Assembly (NCBI GenBank): GCA_003576535.1
Contig: QXCQ01000018.1
Span: 127,788 to 171,721 of the forward strand
DNA length: 43,934 bases
Reading direction: 5' to 3'
From: Nakamurella silvestris
GTDB taxonomy: Bacteria; Actinomycetota; Actinomycetes; Mycobacteriales; Nakamurellaceae
Of the stretch, positions 1 through 6,854 are shown piece by piece (within the stretch, counting starts at the first letter, position 1; every line of letters begins with the position of its first letter). The notes beneath the pieces were generated by a model. That model saw nothing but the letters and a program-made list of their open reading frames with translations. It searched no databases and had not been told where the DNA came from. The translations under genes were made by a program, and so were the position numbers.

Positions 1-38
1 GTTGACGCCCCAGAAATTGGGGTGTGGGCGTCCACTCG
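1..38. repeat. 47-bp palindromic repeat, copy 1 (cut by window edge)
   Basis: Right part of the 47-bp palindromic repeat family: the CCCCAGAAATTGGGG centre followed by the arm ending TCCACTCG. The left arm lies outside the window. Same centre as copy 2 at 76-122. Confidence 0.7.
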
Positions 39-75
39 GCAGGGGTGGTCGGCCACTCATCCTGCTATGGCCCCG

Positions 76-122
76 CGAGTGGGCTGCCACACCCCAGAAA
101 TTGGGGTGTGGGCGTCCGCTCG
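76..122. repeat. 47-bp palindromic repeat, copy 2
   Basis: Starts CGAGTGGGCTG, has inner arms CCACACCCC and GGGGTGTGG around AGAAATT, and ends CGTCCGCTCG. It can fold into an imperfect hairpin of about 20 bp. Other copies: 1-38, 199-245, 1052-1098, 3974-4020 and 24294-24340. No gene is seen in 1-305 apart from these repeats. Confidence 0.85.
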
Positions 123-129
123 TCTGCTC

Positions 130-191
130 TGACCCGCGAGTGGACGCTTGCCCCCTGCCCTGACCCGCGAGTGGACGCATGCCCCCTGCTC
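130..191. repeat. 31-bp tandem repeat made of half-elements
   Basis: Two 31-bp units (130-160 and 161-191) each begin TGACCCGCGAGTGGACGC and continue with a C-rich stretch. CGAGTGGAC is the left end of the 47-bp palindrome, so these look like decayed or solo half-elements between two full copies. Confidence 0.7.
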
Positions 192-198
192 TCTCCCG

Positions 199-245
199 CG
201 AGTGGGCTGCCACACCCCAGAAACGGGGGTGTGGGCGTCCACTCG
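199..245. repeat. 47-bp palindromic repeat, copy 3
   Basis: Same outer ends (CGAGTGGGCTG and CGTCCACTCG) and same inner CCACACCCC/GGGGTGTGG arms as copy 2. The centre is AGAAACG instead of AGAAATT. Exactly 47 bp between CGAG and CTCG. Confidence 0.85.
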
Positions 246-305
246 GGAGTTGAGGCCGGGGTTTGCGGGTACCTGCGGGGAAAGGCCGCTGAATCTGGGG
301 GATCC

Positions 306-1010
306 ATGCGCTGGCACAACCGATGGTTGACCGGACCGCCGACCATGCATCACGCCGGCGATCGGCCGTACTGGGAGTTCGGCTCCGTCACCTACCGACC
401 GGTCGAACTCCACGATCTGGTCGCCCACCTGGCCGCCGAGGTGATCAACCACCCGCCGTTGACGGTGGTCTGGCAGACAGCCCCCCTCGCCGTCACGACC
501 GCACCCGTCGCCGTCGCGGCGGCCTCCGAACCGGCCGAACCGCACATCGGGTTCTCCGAGATCCCCGGGCCGGAGTCGATCGGTTCTGGTCCGGACCGGC
601 GACCGCTGCAGGCCATGGTCCGCTGCGGCCGGTACACCGTGGCCCGGTTGTCGGTCCCTGTGCGCGGGCCTGGACGGTTCGAGGTCCTCGACGACCATCC
701 GTACCGCTTCCTGCCCACCATCCTGGGCGACCGCTGGGTGAACTCCATCGGGAGGTACGGCCTGTTCAACCGGTCCGAGTACGCTGCGCCGCGCCGTCCG
801 TGGGCGGTGGGGCTCGCCACCCTCGCGTTGATCTGTTACCTCGGGGGATTGTTGCGGATCGGTGGGCCGTCGTGGATCTGGGTCTGGTTCGTCGGCCTCG
901 GGGTCGGGGTGTTCCTGCCGCTGGCCTACTCGAGCAAGTTCGGCAAGGACTGGCAGCGCACGAACATCTGGACCGACTCGGAGCAGGACTCGATCAAGAT
1001 CGCGGCGTGA
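306..1010 (+). CDS. Unknown protein with two C-terminal membrane segments
   Basis: A 234-residue protein I do not recognise. Residues 1-150 look soluble and contain an Ala/Val/Pro-rich stretch near 55-75. Two hydrophobic segments follow near residues 160-178 (WAVGLATLALICYLGGLL) and 186-205 (WIWVWFVGLGVGVFLPLAY). A short hydrophilic tail ends it, so it is probably anchored in the cytoplasmic membrane. I chose ATG 306 because GGGGGA lies just upstream and the frame further 5' translates only the palindromic repeats; ATG 345 is an alternative. The gene is isolated: repeats lie before it and the convergent VOC gene after it. No function can be assigned. Confidence 0.6.
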   Translation: MRWHNRWLTGPPTMHHAGDRPYWEFGSVTYRPVELHDLVAHLAAEVINHPPLTVVWQTAPLAVTTAPVAVAAASEPAEPHIGFSEIPGPESIGSGPDRRPLQAMVRCGRYTVARLSVPVRGPGRFEVLDDHPYRFLPTILGDRWVNSIGRYGLFNRSEYAAPRRPWAVGLATLALICYLGGLLRIGGPSWIWVWFVGLGVGVFLPLAYSSKFGKDWQRTNIWTDSEQDSIKIAA

Positions 1011-1051
1011 CCCCTCCCGCGAGTGGACGCACACCCCCCGCTGCCCACCCG

Positions 1052-1098
1052 CGAGTGGACGCCCACACCCCGGAAAATGGGGTGTGGCAGTCCACTCG
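1052..1098. repeat. 47-bp palindromic repeat, copy 4
   Basis: The best-paired copy. CCCGCGAGTGGAC at 1048 pairs with GTCCACTCGCGGG ending at 1102, and CCACACCCC pairs with GGGGTGTGG around GGAAAAT. It lies between the convergent genes ending at 1010 and 1154 and could act as a bidirectional transcription stop. A solo half-element (CGAGTGGACGCACACCCC) lies at 1019-1036. Confidence 0.85.
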
Positions 1099-1111
1099 CG
1101 GGGGAGGGGGT

Positions 1112-1142
1112 GTGCGCGGGAAGGAACAACGTGCGCGGGAAC
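1112..1142. repeat. Half-elements of the 70-bp palindrome
   Basis: GTGCGCGGGAA occurs at 1112-1122 and AACGTGCGCGGGAAC at 1128-1142. The latter is identical to the right end of the 70-bp palindromes at 20095-20164 and 42234-42303. No left arm is present, so this is a solo or decayed half-copy, close to the 3' end of the VOC gene. Confidence 0.65.
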
Positions 1143-1153
1143 AGGGGCGCAAC

Positions 1154-1534
1154 TCAGTCCTGCAGGCACAGGCAGAAGATGTGACCCGACGGGTCCCCGT
1201 AGGCCCGGAACCCGGTGGCGGGATGCGGCAGCGGGATCGGCCGGGCACCGCAGGCCAACGCCCAGACCTCGGCCTCGTCCAGGTCGGCCACGTCGAAGTC
1301 GAGATGGATCTGCTGACGAACGGTCTCATCCGGCCAGGTCGGCGGGACGTGATCCGGTGCGAGCTGGAAGGCCAGGCCGGTGCCGCCTGCGCCGCGGATG
1401 GTCACCCAGTCGTCATCGGTCCGGACGATCTCCCAGCCGAGCAGACGGCTGTAGAACCGGGCCAGTTCCAGGGGTTGGTCCGTGTCGAGCACGGTCAGGT
1501 CGAAGGTGATCGGGACACGGGTGGGTTCGGACAT
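1154..1534 (-). CDS. VOC-superfamily (glyoxalase-like) protein
   Basis: A 126-residue single-domain VOC fold protein of the Glyoxalase_6 type. It begins with a beta strand (PITFDLTVLDTDQ), then the helix ELARFYSRLLGWE, the strand WVTIRGAGGTGLAFQ, a central IHLDFDVADLDEAE segment and the terminal DPSGHIFCLCLQD. Candidate metal ligands are H94 within IHLDF and the C-terminal GHIF. I took ATG 1534 because the longer open frame upstream only reads through tandem repeats. The substrate is unknown; members act as lyases, dioxygenases or binding or resistance proteins. Monocistronic, and divergent from the kinase-like gene across a 285-bp repeat-filled gap. Confidence 0.75.
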   Translation of the reverse strand: MSEPTRVPITFDLTVLDTDQPLELARFYSRLLGWEIVRTDDDWVTIRGAGGTGLAFQLAPDHVPPTWPDETVRQQIHLDFDVADLDEAEVWALACGARPIPLPHPATGFRAYGDPSGHIFCLCLQD

Positions 1535-1584
1535 GTCCGGAGATTCTGCCGCGTCGGCCGGGGTGAGTACAGGCTTCTTCGGCC

Positions 1585-1703
1585 CGGTCTTCCTGTGGCT
1601 GGTGCTTGCCGACCCGTGCTTCCCGGCACAGCCGCGCCCGGCTCGGTCTGCCTGTGGCTGGTGCTTGCCGGCCCCGTGCTTTCCGGGCCGGCCGTGCCCG
1701 GCC
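1585..1703. repeat. Two-unit ~59-bp tandem repeat
   Basis: CCTGTGGCTGGTGCTTGCCG occurs at 1592-1611 and again at 1651-1670. The flanking bases (CGGTCT before, CCCGTGCTT after) are also similar, giving a period of 59. It lies upstream of both divergent genes, where their promoters should be. The 1535-1819 gap holds no gene I can support. Confidence 0.7.
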
Positions 1704-1708
1704 CGGCT

Positions 1709-1773
1709 CGTGACCCCACCGCCCCACGGTCGTGACCCCACCGCCCCGCGGACGTGACCCACCGCCCGGCGGA
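1709..1773. repeat. Three-unit 22-bp tandem repeat
   Basis: Units at 1709-1730, 1731-1752 and 1753-1773 share CGTGACCCCACCGCCCC followed by a short variable end. The third unit is one base shorter. It directly follows the 59-bp repeat pair and ends about 46 bp before the kinase-like gene. Confidence 0.75.
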
Positions 1774-1819
1774 CCGGGCCCGTTCGCGGGCGACCACCGC
1801 CCGCAGGCACAGTGGTGGG

Positions 1820-2452
1820 GTGAAGTTCGTCCCCCTCGCCCCCGACACCCTCGTCCTCCGGTTGGCCCGGTGGATCGACCGGCAGGGACCGGGCCGGTTG
1901 CGGATCGGGTTCGACGGCCCGCCGGAGGTCGGCACCACCGACCTCGCGGACCGGGTGGCAGCGGCCCTCGGCACCCTCAACCGCCCGGCGGTCCGCGTGT
2001 CCACCCGGTTCTGGTGGCGCGCGGCATCGCTCCGACTGGAGTACGGCAAGCAGGACGTCCAGTCCCGCTTGACCGGATGGGTGGATGTCCCATCGCTCGC
2101 CCGCGAGGTGTTCGAACCGTTGGCGGACAACGGGTCCGGCCGGTATCTTACCGAGTTGCGGGACCCCTCGCGCGACCGGGCGATCCGTCAGGCCTACCAG
2201 CAGGCACCGGCCGACGCTGTGCTGCTGGTCGACGGGCCGCTCCTGCTCACCCATGATCTGCCGTGGGATCGCGTCGTACGGATCGGCACCTCCGCCGGAG
2301 CGCTGGAACGGGCGCTGCCGGAGGCCGCGCACTGGGAACTGGAGGCCCACCAGCAGTACCGCCGTCAGTGGCAGCAGCCCGCACCGGTCGATGTGGTCCT
2401 GTCCTACGACCACCCGAGTTCGCCGGCGGTCTCCGGCCTGGACCTGCGCTAA
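1820..2452 (+). CDS. Uridine-kinase-like P-loop protein with degenerate Walker A
   Basis: About 210 residues with the architecture of the uridine kinase/nucleoside kinase-like group. A strand-loop-helix near residues 27-44 reads GFDGPPEVGTTDLAD. Families of this type normally carry GPxGxGKT/S here, so the catalytic lysine position is a threonine. Downstream are VRVSTRFWWRAAS, which sits where the substrate-binding loop is expected, a helix of charged residues, and AVLLVDGPLLL, resembling the Walker B strand (LLVEGxFLL in uridine kinases). GTG 1820 is preferred because upstream codons translate the tandem repeats. It lies 87 bp before the XRE gene and could be cotranscribed, but that gene has its own promoter. 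The protein may bind nucleotide weakly or be a pseudokinase. Confidence 0.6.
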   Translation: MKFVPLAPDTLVLRLARWIDRQGPGRLRIGFDGPPEVGTTDLADRVAAALGTLNRPAVRVSTRFWWRAASLRLEYGKQDVQSRLTGWVDVPSLAREVFEPLADNGSGRYLTELRDPSRDRAIRQAYQQAPADAVLLVDGPLLLTHDLPWDRVVRIGTSAGALERALPEAAHWELEAHQQYRRQWQQPAPVDVVLSYDHPSSPAVSGLDLR

Positions 2453-2458
2453 CGGAGT

Positions 2459-2488
2459 GCTTGCAATTGCAAGCAGGTCTGCTACGGT
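2459..2488 (+). promoter_or_regulatory. Promoter with a perfect 16-bp palindrome over its -35 box
   Basis: The perfect palindrome GCTTGCAATTGCAAGC occupies 2459-2474. TTGCAA at 2461-2466 is a good -35 hexamer and TACGGT at 2483-2488 a plausible -10, with a 16-bp spacer. A palindrome over the -35 just upstream of an HTH regulator gene suggests negative autoregulation by the XRE protein; that is an inference. Confidence 0.55.
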
Positions 2489-2539
2489 GGAAGAAGGAGC
2501 CCGGAGACACCGGCTGCCGGAGTGGACGGAGGTGGCGTG

Positions 2540-3070
2540 ATGGACCTGAACCCGATCCTCACCCCGGTTCGCGACATCGGAGCCTTCATCCGGGAACAGC
2601 GCACCGCAGCGCAGATCTCGGTGCGTCAACTGGCGGCCAAGGCCGGGGTGTCCAACCCGTACCTGAGCCAGGTCGAACGCGGCCTGCGCAACCCCAGCGC
2701 CGACATCCTGGCCCAGATAGCCCGTGGTCTGCAGATCTCCGTGGAGAGCCTGCTGGCCAGGGCCGGAATCCTGGAACACGGCGATGACGCTCCGGCGGTG
2801 GTTCTGGCGATCCGGGCCGATCCGGTCCTCACCGAGAGGCAGAAGGCCTCCCTGCTCGACATCTACGCCGCGTTCCGGCGCGAATCCGAACCAGCCGGTC
2901 CGGCAGCGGAGCCCTCCGCAGCATCACCGGCACCGGGATCACCCACGCCGGAAACGATGGACACCGGCACGGTCCCGACCGAGGGCCTGACCGCCCCTGT
3001 GCCATCAACGCCTGTGCCATCAACCGAACCACCCGTCGCCCCGGTGACGGACAACCGAACTCATATCTGA
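2540..3070 (+). CDS. XRE-family HTH regulator (Rv0474-like)
   Basis: A 176-residue regulator. Residues 13-70 form a Cro/C1-type helix-turn-helix: IREQRTAAQISVRQLAAKAG then VSNPYLSQVERGLRNPS, the recognition helix. A short helical middle domain follows (residues 70-115, RADPVLTERQKASLLDIYAAF). The last 60 residues are low-complexity Pro/Thr/Ala and probably disordered. ATG 2540 follows the Shine-Dalgarno GGAGGTGG. The gene sits directly before an HbhA-like gene and a DUF2516 gene, the same order as Rv0474-Rv0475-Rv0476, so it is likely the orthologue of Rv0474. Its own promoter carries a perfect palindrome, a probable operator. Confidence 0.85.
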   Translation: MDLNPILTPVRDIGAFIREQRTAAQISVRQLAAKAGVSNPYLSQVERGLRNPSADILAQIARGLQISVESLLARAGILEHGDDAPAVVLAIRADPVLTERQKASLLDIYAAFRRESEPAGPAAEPSAASPAPGSPTPETMDTGTVPTEGLTAPVPSTPVPSTEPPVAPVTDNRTHI

Positions 3071-3087
3071 CGAACGAGGGAGTGACC

Positions 3088-3954
3088 ATGTCTTTCATCC
3101 AGGACATCAGAACCGTTTCCGAGGCAGCCGTCGGCCAGGTCGCCGGCCGTTTCAACGATCTGCCGCGTCCGCTGCTGGCCGCGATCGGTGCCGGCGACAT
3201 GGCGGTCCAGCGCCTGGCCGAACTGCGCGAGCAGCTGATGGCGAACTGGGCCCCGGGTGTTCCCGAGGCAGGAGACGTCAAACATGCCGCCGAGGGGGCG
3301 AAGGAGTTCGCCTCCGAGCTGCCGGCCATGGTGCAGAAGGTCGCCTCCGGCGTCATCGAGTCGGTGGAGCAGTTCGCCGACCAGGCACCGGCGAAGACCC
3401 AGAAGTTCGTGGCCGAACTGCCGGAGAAGCTCGGTGAGATCCGGGAGTCCCTGACCCAGGACCAGCTGCGCGAGTCGGTCGAGGCCTACACCCAGCTCGC
3501 CGGGATGCTCTACGGCAGCCTGGCCGAGCGGGGTGACAAGTCGTGGACGAAGGTGCTGGCCGCGGCCGGTGTGGACCCGAAGGTCGTCGAGGGGAAGCCG
3601 GGCAAGGCCGAGGATGCCGAGGCGACGCCGGAAGGTGCCGCCACTGCCGACACCGAGACGGCCGCCGACACCGACACAGCCGCCGCCGACCAGAGCGAGG
3701 CCGACCAGAGCGAGGCCGACAAGACCGAAGCGGGCGAATCGGACACCACCGAGGAAACGCCGGACGAGGACGGCATCACCATCGCCGCCAAGCCCACCCC
3801 GGGCGAGGAGGCCTCGGCCCTGGAAGCGGTGAAGCCGGTGCGCAAGCCGACCGTCCGCAAGACCCCGCCGCCGCCGAAGCCGGCCACCCACGTCATGGAC
3901 GCGCCGCAGAAGGAACCGCACGTCGAGGTCCACCCGACCCCGACCGCCGACTGA
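3088..3954 (+). CDS. HbhA-like coiled-coil protein with acidic tail
   Basis: A 288-residue protein matching the helical N-terminal part of mycobacterial heparin-binding hemagglutinin: PRPLLAAIGAGDMAVQRLAEL near residues 25-45, then long amphipathic helices including LPEKLGEIRESLTQDQLRESV and a Tyr/Leu-rich helix to about residue 150. HbhA ends in Lys/Pro/Ala repeats that bind heparin. Here the tail from residue 175 is Asp/Glu/Thr/Ala-rich with duplicated DQSEA, followed by a Pro/Lys segment (KPTVRKTPPPPKP). Surface adhesion by the HbhA mechanism is therefore not supported; a cell-envelope or lipid-associated structural role is more likely. ATG 3088 lies behind GAGGGAG; GTG 3082 is an alternative. 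It is 17 bp downstream of the XRE gene and probably cotranscribed. Confidence 0.75.
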   Translation: MSFIQDIRTVSEAAVGQVAGRFNDLPRPLLAAIGAGDMAVQRLAELREQLMANWAPGVPEAGDVKHAAEGAKEFASELPAMVQKVASGVIESVEQFADQAPAKTQKFVAELPEKLGEIRESLTQDQLRESVEAYTQLAGMLYGSLAERGDKSWTKVLAAAGVDPKVVEGKPGKAEDAEATPEGAATADTETAADTDTAAADQSEADQSEADKTEAGESDTTEETPDEDGITIAAKPTPGEEASALEAVKPVRKPTVRKTPPPPKPATHVMDAPQKEPHVEVHPTPTAD

Positions 3955-3973
3955 TTCCCCGCACGGCTCCGCG

Positions 3974-4020
3974 CGAATGGACCGTCACGCCCCATCAACC
4001 GGGGTGTGGCGGTTCACTCG
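3974..4020. repeat. 47-bp palindromic repeat, copy 5 (diverged)
   Basis: Starts CGAATGGACCGTCACGCCCC and ends GGTTCACTCG, with 47 bp between the conserved ends. It lies between the HbhA-like gene and the DUF2516 gene, and its right arm supplies the proposed -35 region of the DUF2516 promoter. Confidence 0.75.
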
Positions 4021-4042
4021 TCTCAGGGGTGACCCGTAATCT
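4013..4042 (+). promoter_or_regulatory. Leaderless promoter of the DUF2516 gene
   Basis: TTCACT (4013-4018) and TAATCT (4037-4042) are spaced 18 bp. The expected start point, about 7 bp after the -10, falls on the GTG start codon at 4050. No Shine-Dalgarno is present, as expected for leaderless actinobacterial mRNA. The -35 lies inside palindromic repeat copy 5. Confidence 0.45.
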
Positions 4043-4049
4043 GGGACCT

Positions 4050-4361
4050 GTGAACTTCGTCGCCCCGATCCTGACCGCCATCAACTGGACGCTGAGCATC
4101 ATCAGTCTGGCCCTGGGGCTCTGGGCGTTGCTGGACGTCGTCAGCCGGCCGGCGTCCTCGTTCGCGGCGGCCGAGCGGCAGAGCAAGCCGATCTGGTTGG
4201 GCATCAGTGTCGGCTGTGCGTTCGTCCTGTCCCTGTACCCGATCTTCCAGGTCATCGAGCCGCAGCAGATCTTGTGGCTGGTGGCGATGGTCGGGGTGCT
4301 GGTCTACCTCATCGACGTGCGCCCGCGCCTGAAGGACATCCACAACGGTTCGCGCTGGTAG
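4050..4361 (+). CDS. DUF2516 family membrane protein (Rv0476-like)
   Basis: A 103-residue protein with three hydrophobic segments: residues 4-30 (VAPILTAINWTLSIISLALGLWALLD), 48-66 (ISVGCAFVLSLYPIFQV) and 72-90 (ILWLVAMVGVLVYLIDV). A short basic tail containing DVRPRLKDI follows. Size, topology and position after XRE and HbhA-like genes match the DUF2516 family (Rv0476). Function is unknown. GTG 4050 is selected because a -10 box lies 7 bp upstream and no other start fits. Its 3' end faces ppa across a long bidirectional hairpin. Confidence 0.8.
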   Translation: MNFVAPILTAINWTLSIISLALGLWALLDVVSRPASSFAAAERQSKPIWLGISVGCAFVLSLYPIFQVIEPQQILWLVAMVGVLVYLIDVRPRLKDIHNGSRW

Positions 4362-4417
4362 CCCGCCGGCCGGTCGCCGCCGCCCCCAGCGGCCACCGCC
4401 CTCCCGCCGTCACCGGA

Positions 4418-4458
4418 CGAAGCCGACACCTGGCAACACGAAGCCGACACCTGACAAC
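4418..4458. repeat. 20-bp tandem duplication before the terminator
   Basis: ACGAAGCCGACACCTG followed by G/ACAAC occurs twice with a 20-bp period (from 4418 and from 4438). The motif AACACGAAG then recurs as the start of the adjoining hairpin arm at 4456, suggesting the hairpin and the duplication share an origin. Confidence 0.7.
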
Positions 4459-4508
4459 ACGAAGAAGGAGCCTGACCCGCGAACGGGGTCAGGCTCCTTC
4501 TTCGTGTT
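4456..4508. terminator. Bidirectional terminator, 23-bp perfect stem
   Basis: Arms 4456-4478 and 4486-4508 are perfectly complementary over 23 bp (5' arm starts AACACGAAGAAGGAGCCTGA) with the 7-base loop GCGAACG. It separates the convergent DUF2516 and ppa genes and can stop transcription both ways. The T-rich outer ends of the stem (CTTCTTCGTGTT) replace a classical U tract. Confidence 0.75.
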
Positions 4509-4546
4509 CGATTCTTCTCGGCCAGAGGCCGGGGCACCTGGCAGCG

Positions 4547-5068
4547 TCAGTGCTGCGGGCCGCCGTTCTCCAGCTCCAGTGCGGCCAGCCGCTTGACCTC
4601 GCGGCCGTAGCTGATCCGGATCTCGGTCTCGGCGTCGCCGCGGCCGACCCAGGAAGCGCCCTCGACCGATTTGCCCGGCTCCAGGTCCTTGTAGACCGTG
4701 AAGAAGTGCTCGATCTCCAGGCGTTCGAAGTTGTTCAGATCACTGATGTCCTGCAGGCCGGCCTGACGGGGGTCGTTGGCCGAGACACACAGCACCTTGT
4801 CGTCGGGTCCGGCCTCGTCGGTCATCCGGAACATGCCGATGGCGCGGGCGCGGACGAGACAGCCGGGGAAGGTCGGCTCGGCCAGCAGCACCATTGCGTC
4901 CAGCGGATCACCGTCCTGGCCGAGGGTGTTGTCGACGAAGCCGTAGTCGGCCGGGTACTGGGTGGCGGTGAACAAGGTCCGGTCGAGTTTGATGCGACCT
5001 GTGTGGTGATCGACCTCATACTTGTTGCGACTGCCTTTGGGGATCTCGATGGTGACGTCGAAGTCCAT
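4547..5068 (-). CDS. ppa: Inorganic pyrophosphatase (family I)
   Basis: A 173-residue soluble enzyme that hydrolyses pyrophosphate to two phosphates and so drives nucleic-acid and activation reactions forward. It begins [20 protein letters not shown], typical of actinobacterial Ppa. The family signature DGDPLDAM holds the Mg-binding aspartates. [11 protein letters not shown] and the substrate-binding Lys/Tyr residues ([28 protein letters not shown]) are present. ATG 5068 is chosen because family members start at this point. GTG 5077 would add three residues and sits almost on the Shine-Dalgarno AGGAAAGG, which suits ATG 5068 better. Divergent from dacB, as Rv3628 is from Rv3627c. Confidence 0.93.
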   Translation of the reverse strand: MDFDVTIEIPKGSRNKYEVDHHTGRIKLDRTLFTATQYPADYGFVDNTLGQDGDPLDAMVLLAEPTFPGCLVRARAIGMFRMTDEAGPDDKVLCVSANDPRQAGLQDISDLNNFERLEIEHFFTVYKDLEPGKSVEGASWVGRGDAETEIRISYGREVKRLAALELENGGPQH

Positions 5069-5246
5069 CCGTGTCACGCCTTTCCTGTCTGCGTCACTCG
5101 CAACCTTGCGATACGACTCGGCGCTGAGCCGACGGTGGCCAACGCTCTACCTGGGTATTCGGGAGTTGGGACGACCCGAGCGGGAGTTTCACGCCGACGG
5201 CTCTGTAAAGCACTCTAGTCTGGGGGGAGCAGTCACTGGTGCATTG

Positions 5247-5277
5247 AGAGCCGACGGGGAGATCCGTCGGCTCTTTC
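5247..5277 (+). terminator. Hairpin plus short T run in the dacB leader
   Basis: AGAGCCGACGG (5247-5257) pairs with CCGTCGGCTCT (5264-5274) around GGAGAT and is followed by TT. It lies 104 bp upstream of the dacB start on the sense strand. An upstream GGCTCT (near 5199-5204) could compete with the left arm. It may be an attenuator or simply the end of a short transcript. The remainder of 5078-5381 shows no gene. Confidence 0.4.
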
Positions 5278-5381
5278 GGTGACCGAACGGCGGGTACGGC
5301 CCCGGGTGCCTGCGGGGGCCCGGTCGCACCTGCGGTAACAGTTCTGCGCCCGTCCGGGCCAGGTAAGAGGGAGGTTCATTC

Positions 5382-6854
5382 GTGGCGGCACTGTCTGGCG
5401 TCGACAAGCGGCGCAAGATCACGCTCAGCATCGTGGTGGCGATCATCACGGCCGCTGCCGTGGCGGCCACGATCTACATCACCAATCTCGGCGCCCCACC
5501 GGCCGAGAGCGGCCCGGAGATCCAGCAGGCGCAGCCCCTGCCCTCGTTGAACGTCACCGACCCGGTGATCAAACCCCCGGCCGGACGGATCACGAAACTC
5601 TCACCGAAGGGTGACGCCCCGACCCCCGCGGGGGTGCAGGCGCAGATGGCAGGGGTGATCAACGGCCCGCGGCAGAACGCGCTCGCGCAGTTCACCGGGG
5701 CGGTCATGGACCCGGCCACCGGCGGTCTGATGTTCGACCAGGGTGCCGACCAGCTGGTCCTTCCCGCTTCGACCACCAAGCTCCTCACCGGTGCCGCGGT
5801 GCTCAACAGCCTCAACCCGCAGGCCCGGTTGACCACGAAGGTGGTTGTCGGCGACGAGCCGGGCGACATCATCCTGGTCGGCGGCGGGGACGTCACCCTG
5901 TCGGCCCGCACCGCCGGTGAGGACACGGTCTACGAGGGTGCCCCGCACATCCGGGATCTGGCTCAACAGGTCATCGACTCGGGGTACGTGGTCAAACGCA
6001 TCGTGCTGGACACCAACCACTGGAAAGGCCCGGAACTGGCCGACGGGTGGAAGGTCAGCGACATCGCCGGGATCGGCGGCGGTTCGATCACCAACATGCA
6101 GGCCCTGATGGTCGACGGCGCCCGGTTGAACCCGGCGAGTGAGAACTCCCGCCGTTCGGCGACGCCGGCCAAGGACGCAGGCAAGGCCCTCGGCGAGGCC
6201 CTGGGTCTGGAAAAGGTGCAGGTCATCGCCGGCGGCCAGGCCAGCCCCGATGCGCAGGTCCTCGGCCAGGTCCAGTCCCAGCCCATCGGTGAGCTGCTCT
6301 CCCAGGCCCTGGAGAACTCCGACAACGTGCTCGCCGAGGCACTGGCCCGGGAGGTCGCCCTCGCCCGCGGCGCCCCCGCTTCCTTCACAGGTGCGGCTGC
6401 GGCGACCAAGCTGGCCCTGGAGGACCTGAAGATCAAGGTCAACGGGAAGACCCGTCCGGTGGACGTGGCAGGCCTGGAACTCAAGGACGCCTCCGGGGTG
6501 TCCAACCTGAACCGCGCCTCGACCCGGTCCCTGGCCGAGGTGCTCGTCGCCGCCGTTCAGGCCCAGAACACCGACATGCGCGCCCTGATCACCGGCCTGC
6601 CGGTGGCGGGGGCGTCAGGAACGCTGCAGGAACGGTTCAACCAGCCGGACGCCCTGACCGGCCGAGGGTGGGTGCGCGCGAAGACCGGTTCCCTGGACGT
6701 CACGTACGCCCTCGCCGGACTGGTGGTCGACAAGGACGACCGGATCCTGGTGTTCGCCTTCAACTCCAACGGTGTGTTCGGTGACCCGGTCAACGGCACC
6801 CGACCGGCCCAGGACGCGCTGGCCGCCTCCTTGCGCGCGTGCGGCTGCTCATGA
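5382..6854 (+). CDS. dacB: D-alanyl-D-alanine carboxypeptidase/endopeptidase (PBP4-type, S13)
   Basis: A 490-residue low-molecular-weight penicillin-binding protein that trims or cleaves peptidoglycan peptide cross-links outside the membrane. Residues 13-36 form an N-terminal membrane anchor (ITLSIVVAIITAAAVAATIY), followed by a Pro-rich linker. The three active-site motifs are S130-T-T-K133 (SxxK nucleophile), S313-D-N315 (SxN) and K434-T-G436 (KTG). Together with the large insertion between the first two motifs this places it in family S13. GTG 5382 follows the strong ribosome site GAGGGAGG. It overlaps the next gene by ATGA, matching Rv3627c-Rv3626c order, and heads the four-gene run to hpt. 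Confidence 0.92.
   Translation: MAALSGVDKRRKITLSIVVAIITAAAVAATIYITNLGAPPAESGPEIQQAQPLPSLNVTDPVIKPPAGRITKLSPKGDAPTPAGVQAQMAGVINGPRQNALAQFTGAVMDPATGGLMFDQGADQLVLPASTTKLLTGAAVLNSLNPQARLTTKVVVGDEPGDIILVGGGDVTLSARTAGEDTVYEGAPHIRDLAQQVIDSGYVVKRIVLDTNHWKGPELADGWKVSDIAGIGGGSITNMQALMVDGARLNPASENSRRSATPAKDAGKALGEALGLEKVQVIAGGQASPDAQVLGQVQSQPIGELLSQALENSDNVLAEALAREVALARGAPASFTGAAAATKLALEDLKIKVNGKTRPVDVAGLELKDASGVSNLNRASTRSLAEVLVAAVQAQNTDMRALITGLPVAGASGTLQERFNQPDALTGRGWVRAKTGSLDVTYALAGLVVDKDDRILVFAFNSNGVFGDPVNGTRPAQDALAASLRACGCS

Noticed and set aside
1-245. Clustered repeats resembling a CRISPR array.
   Set aside because: Spacing is irregular, the units are palindromic 47-mers and half-units, there are no uniform unique spacers, and no cas genes are present.
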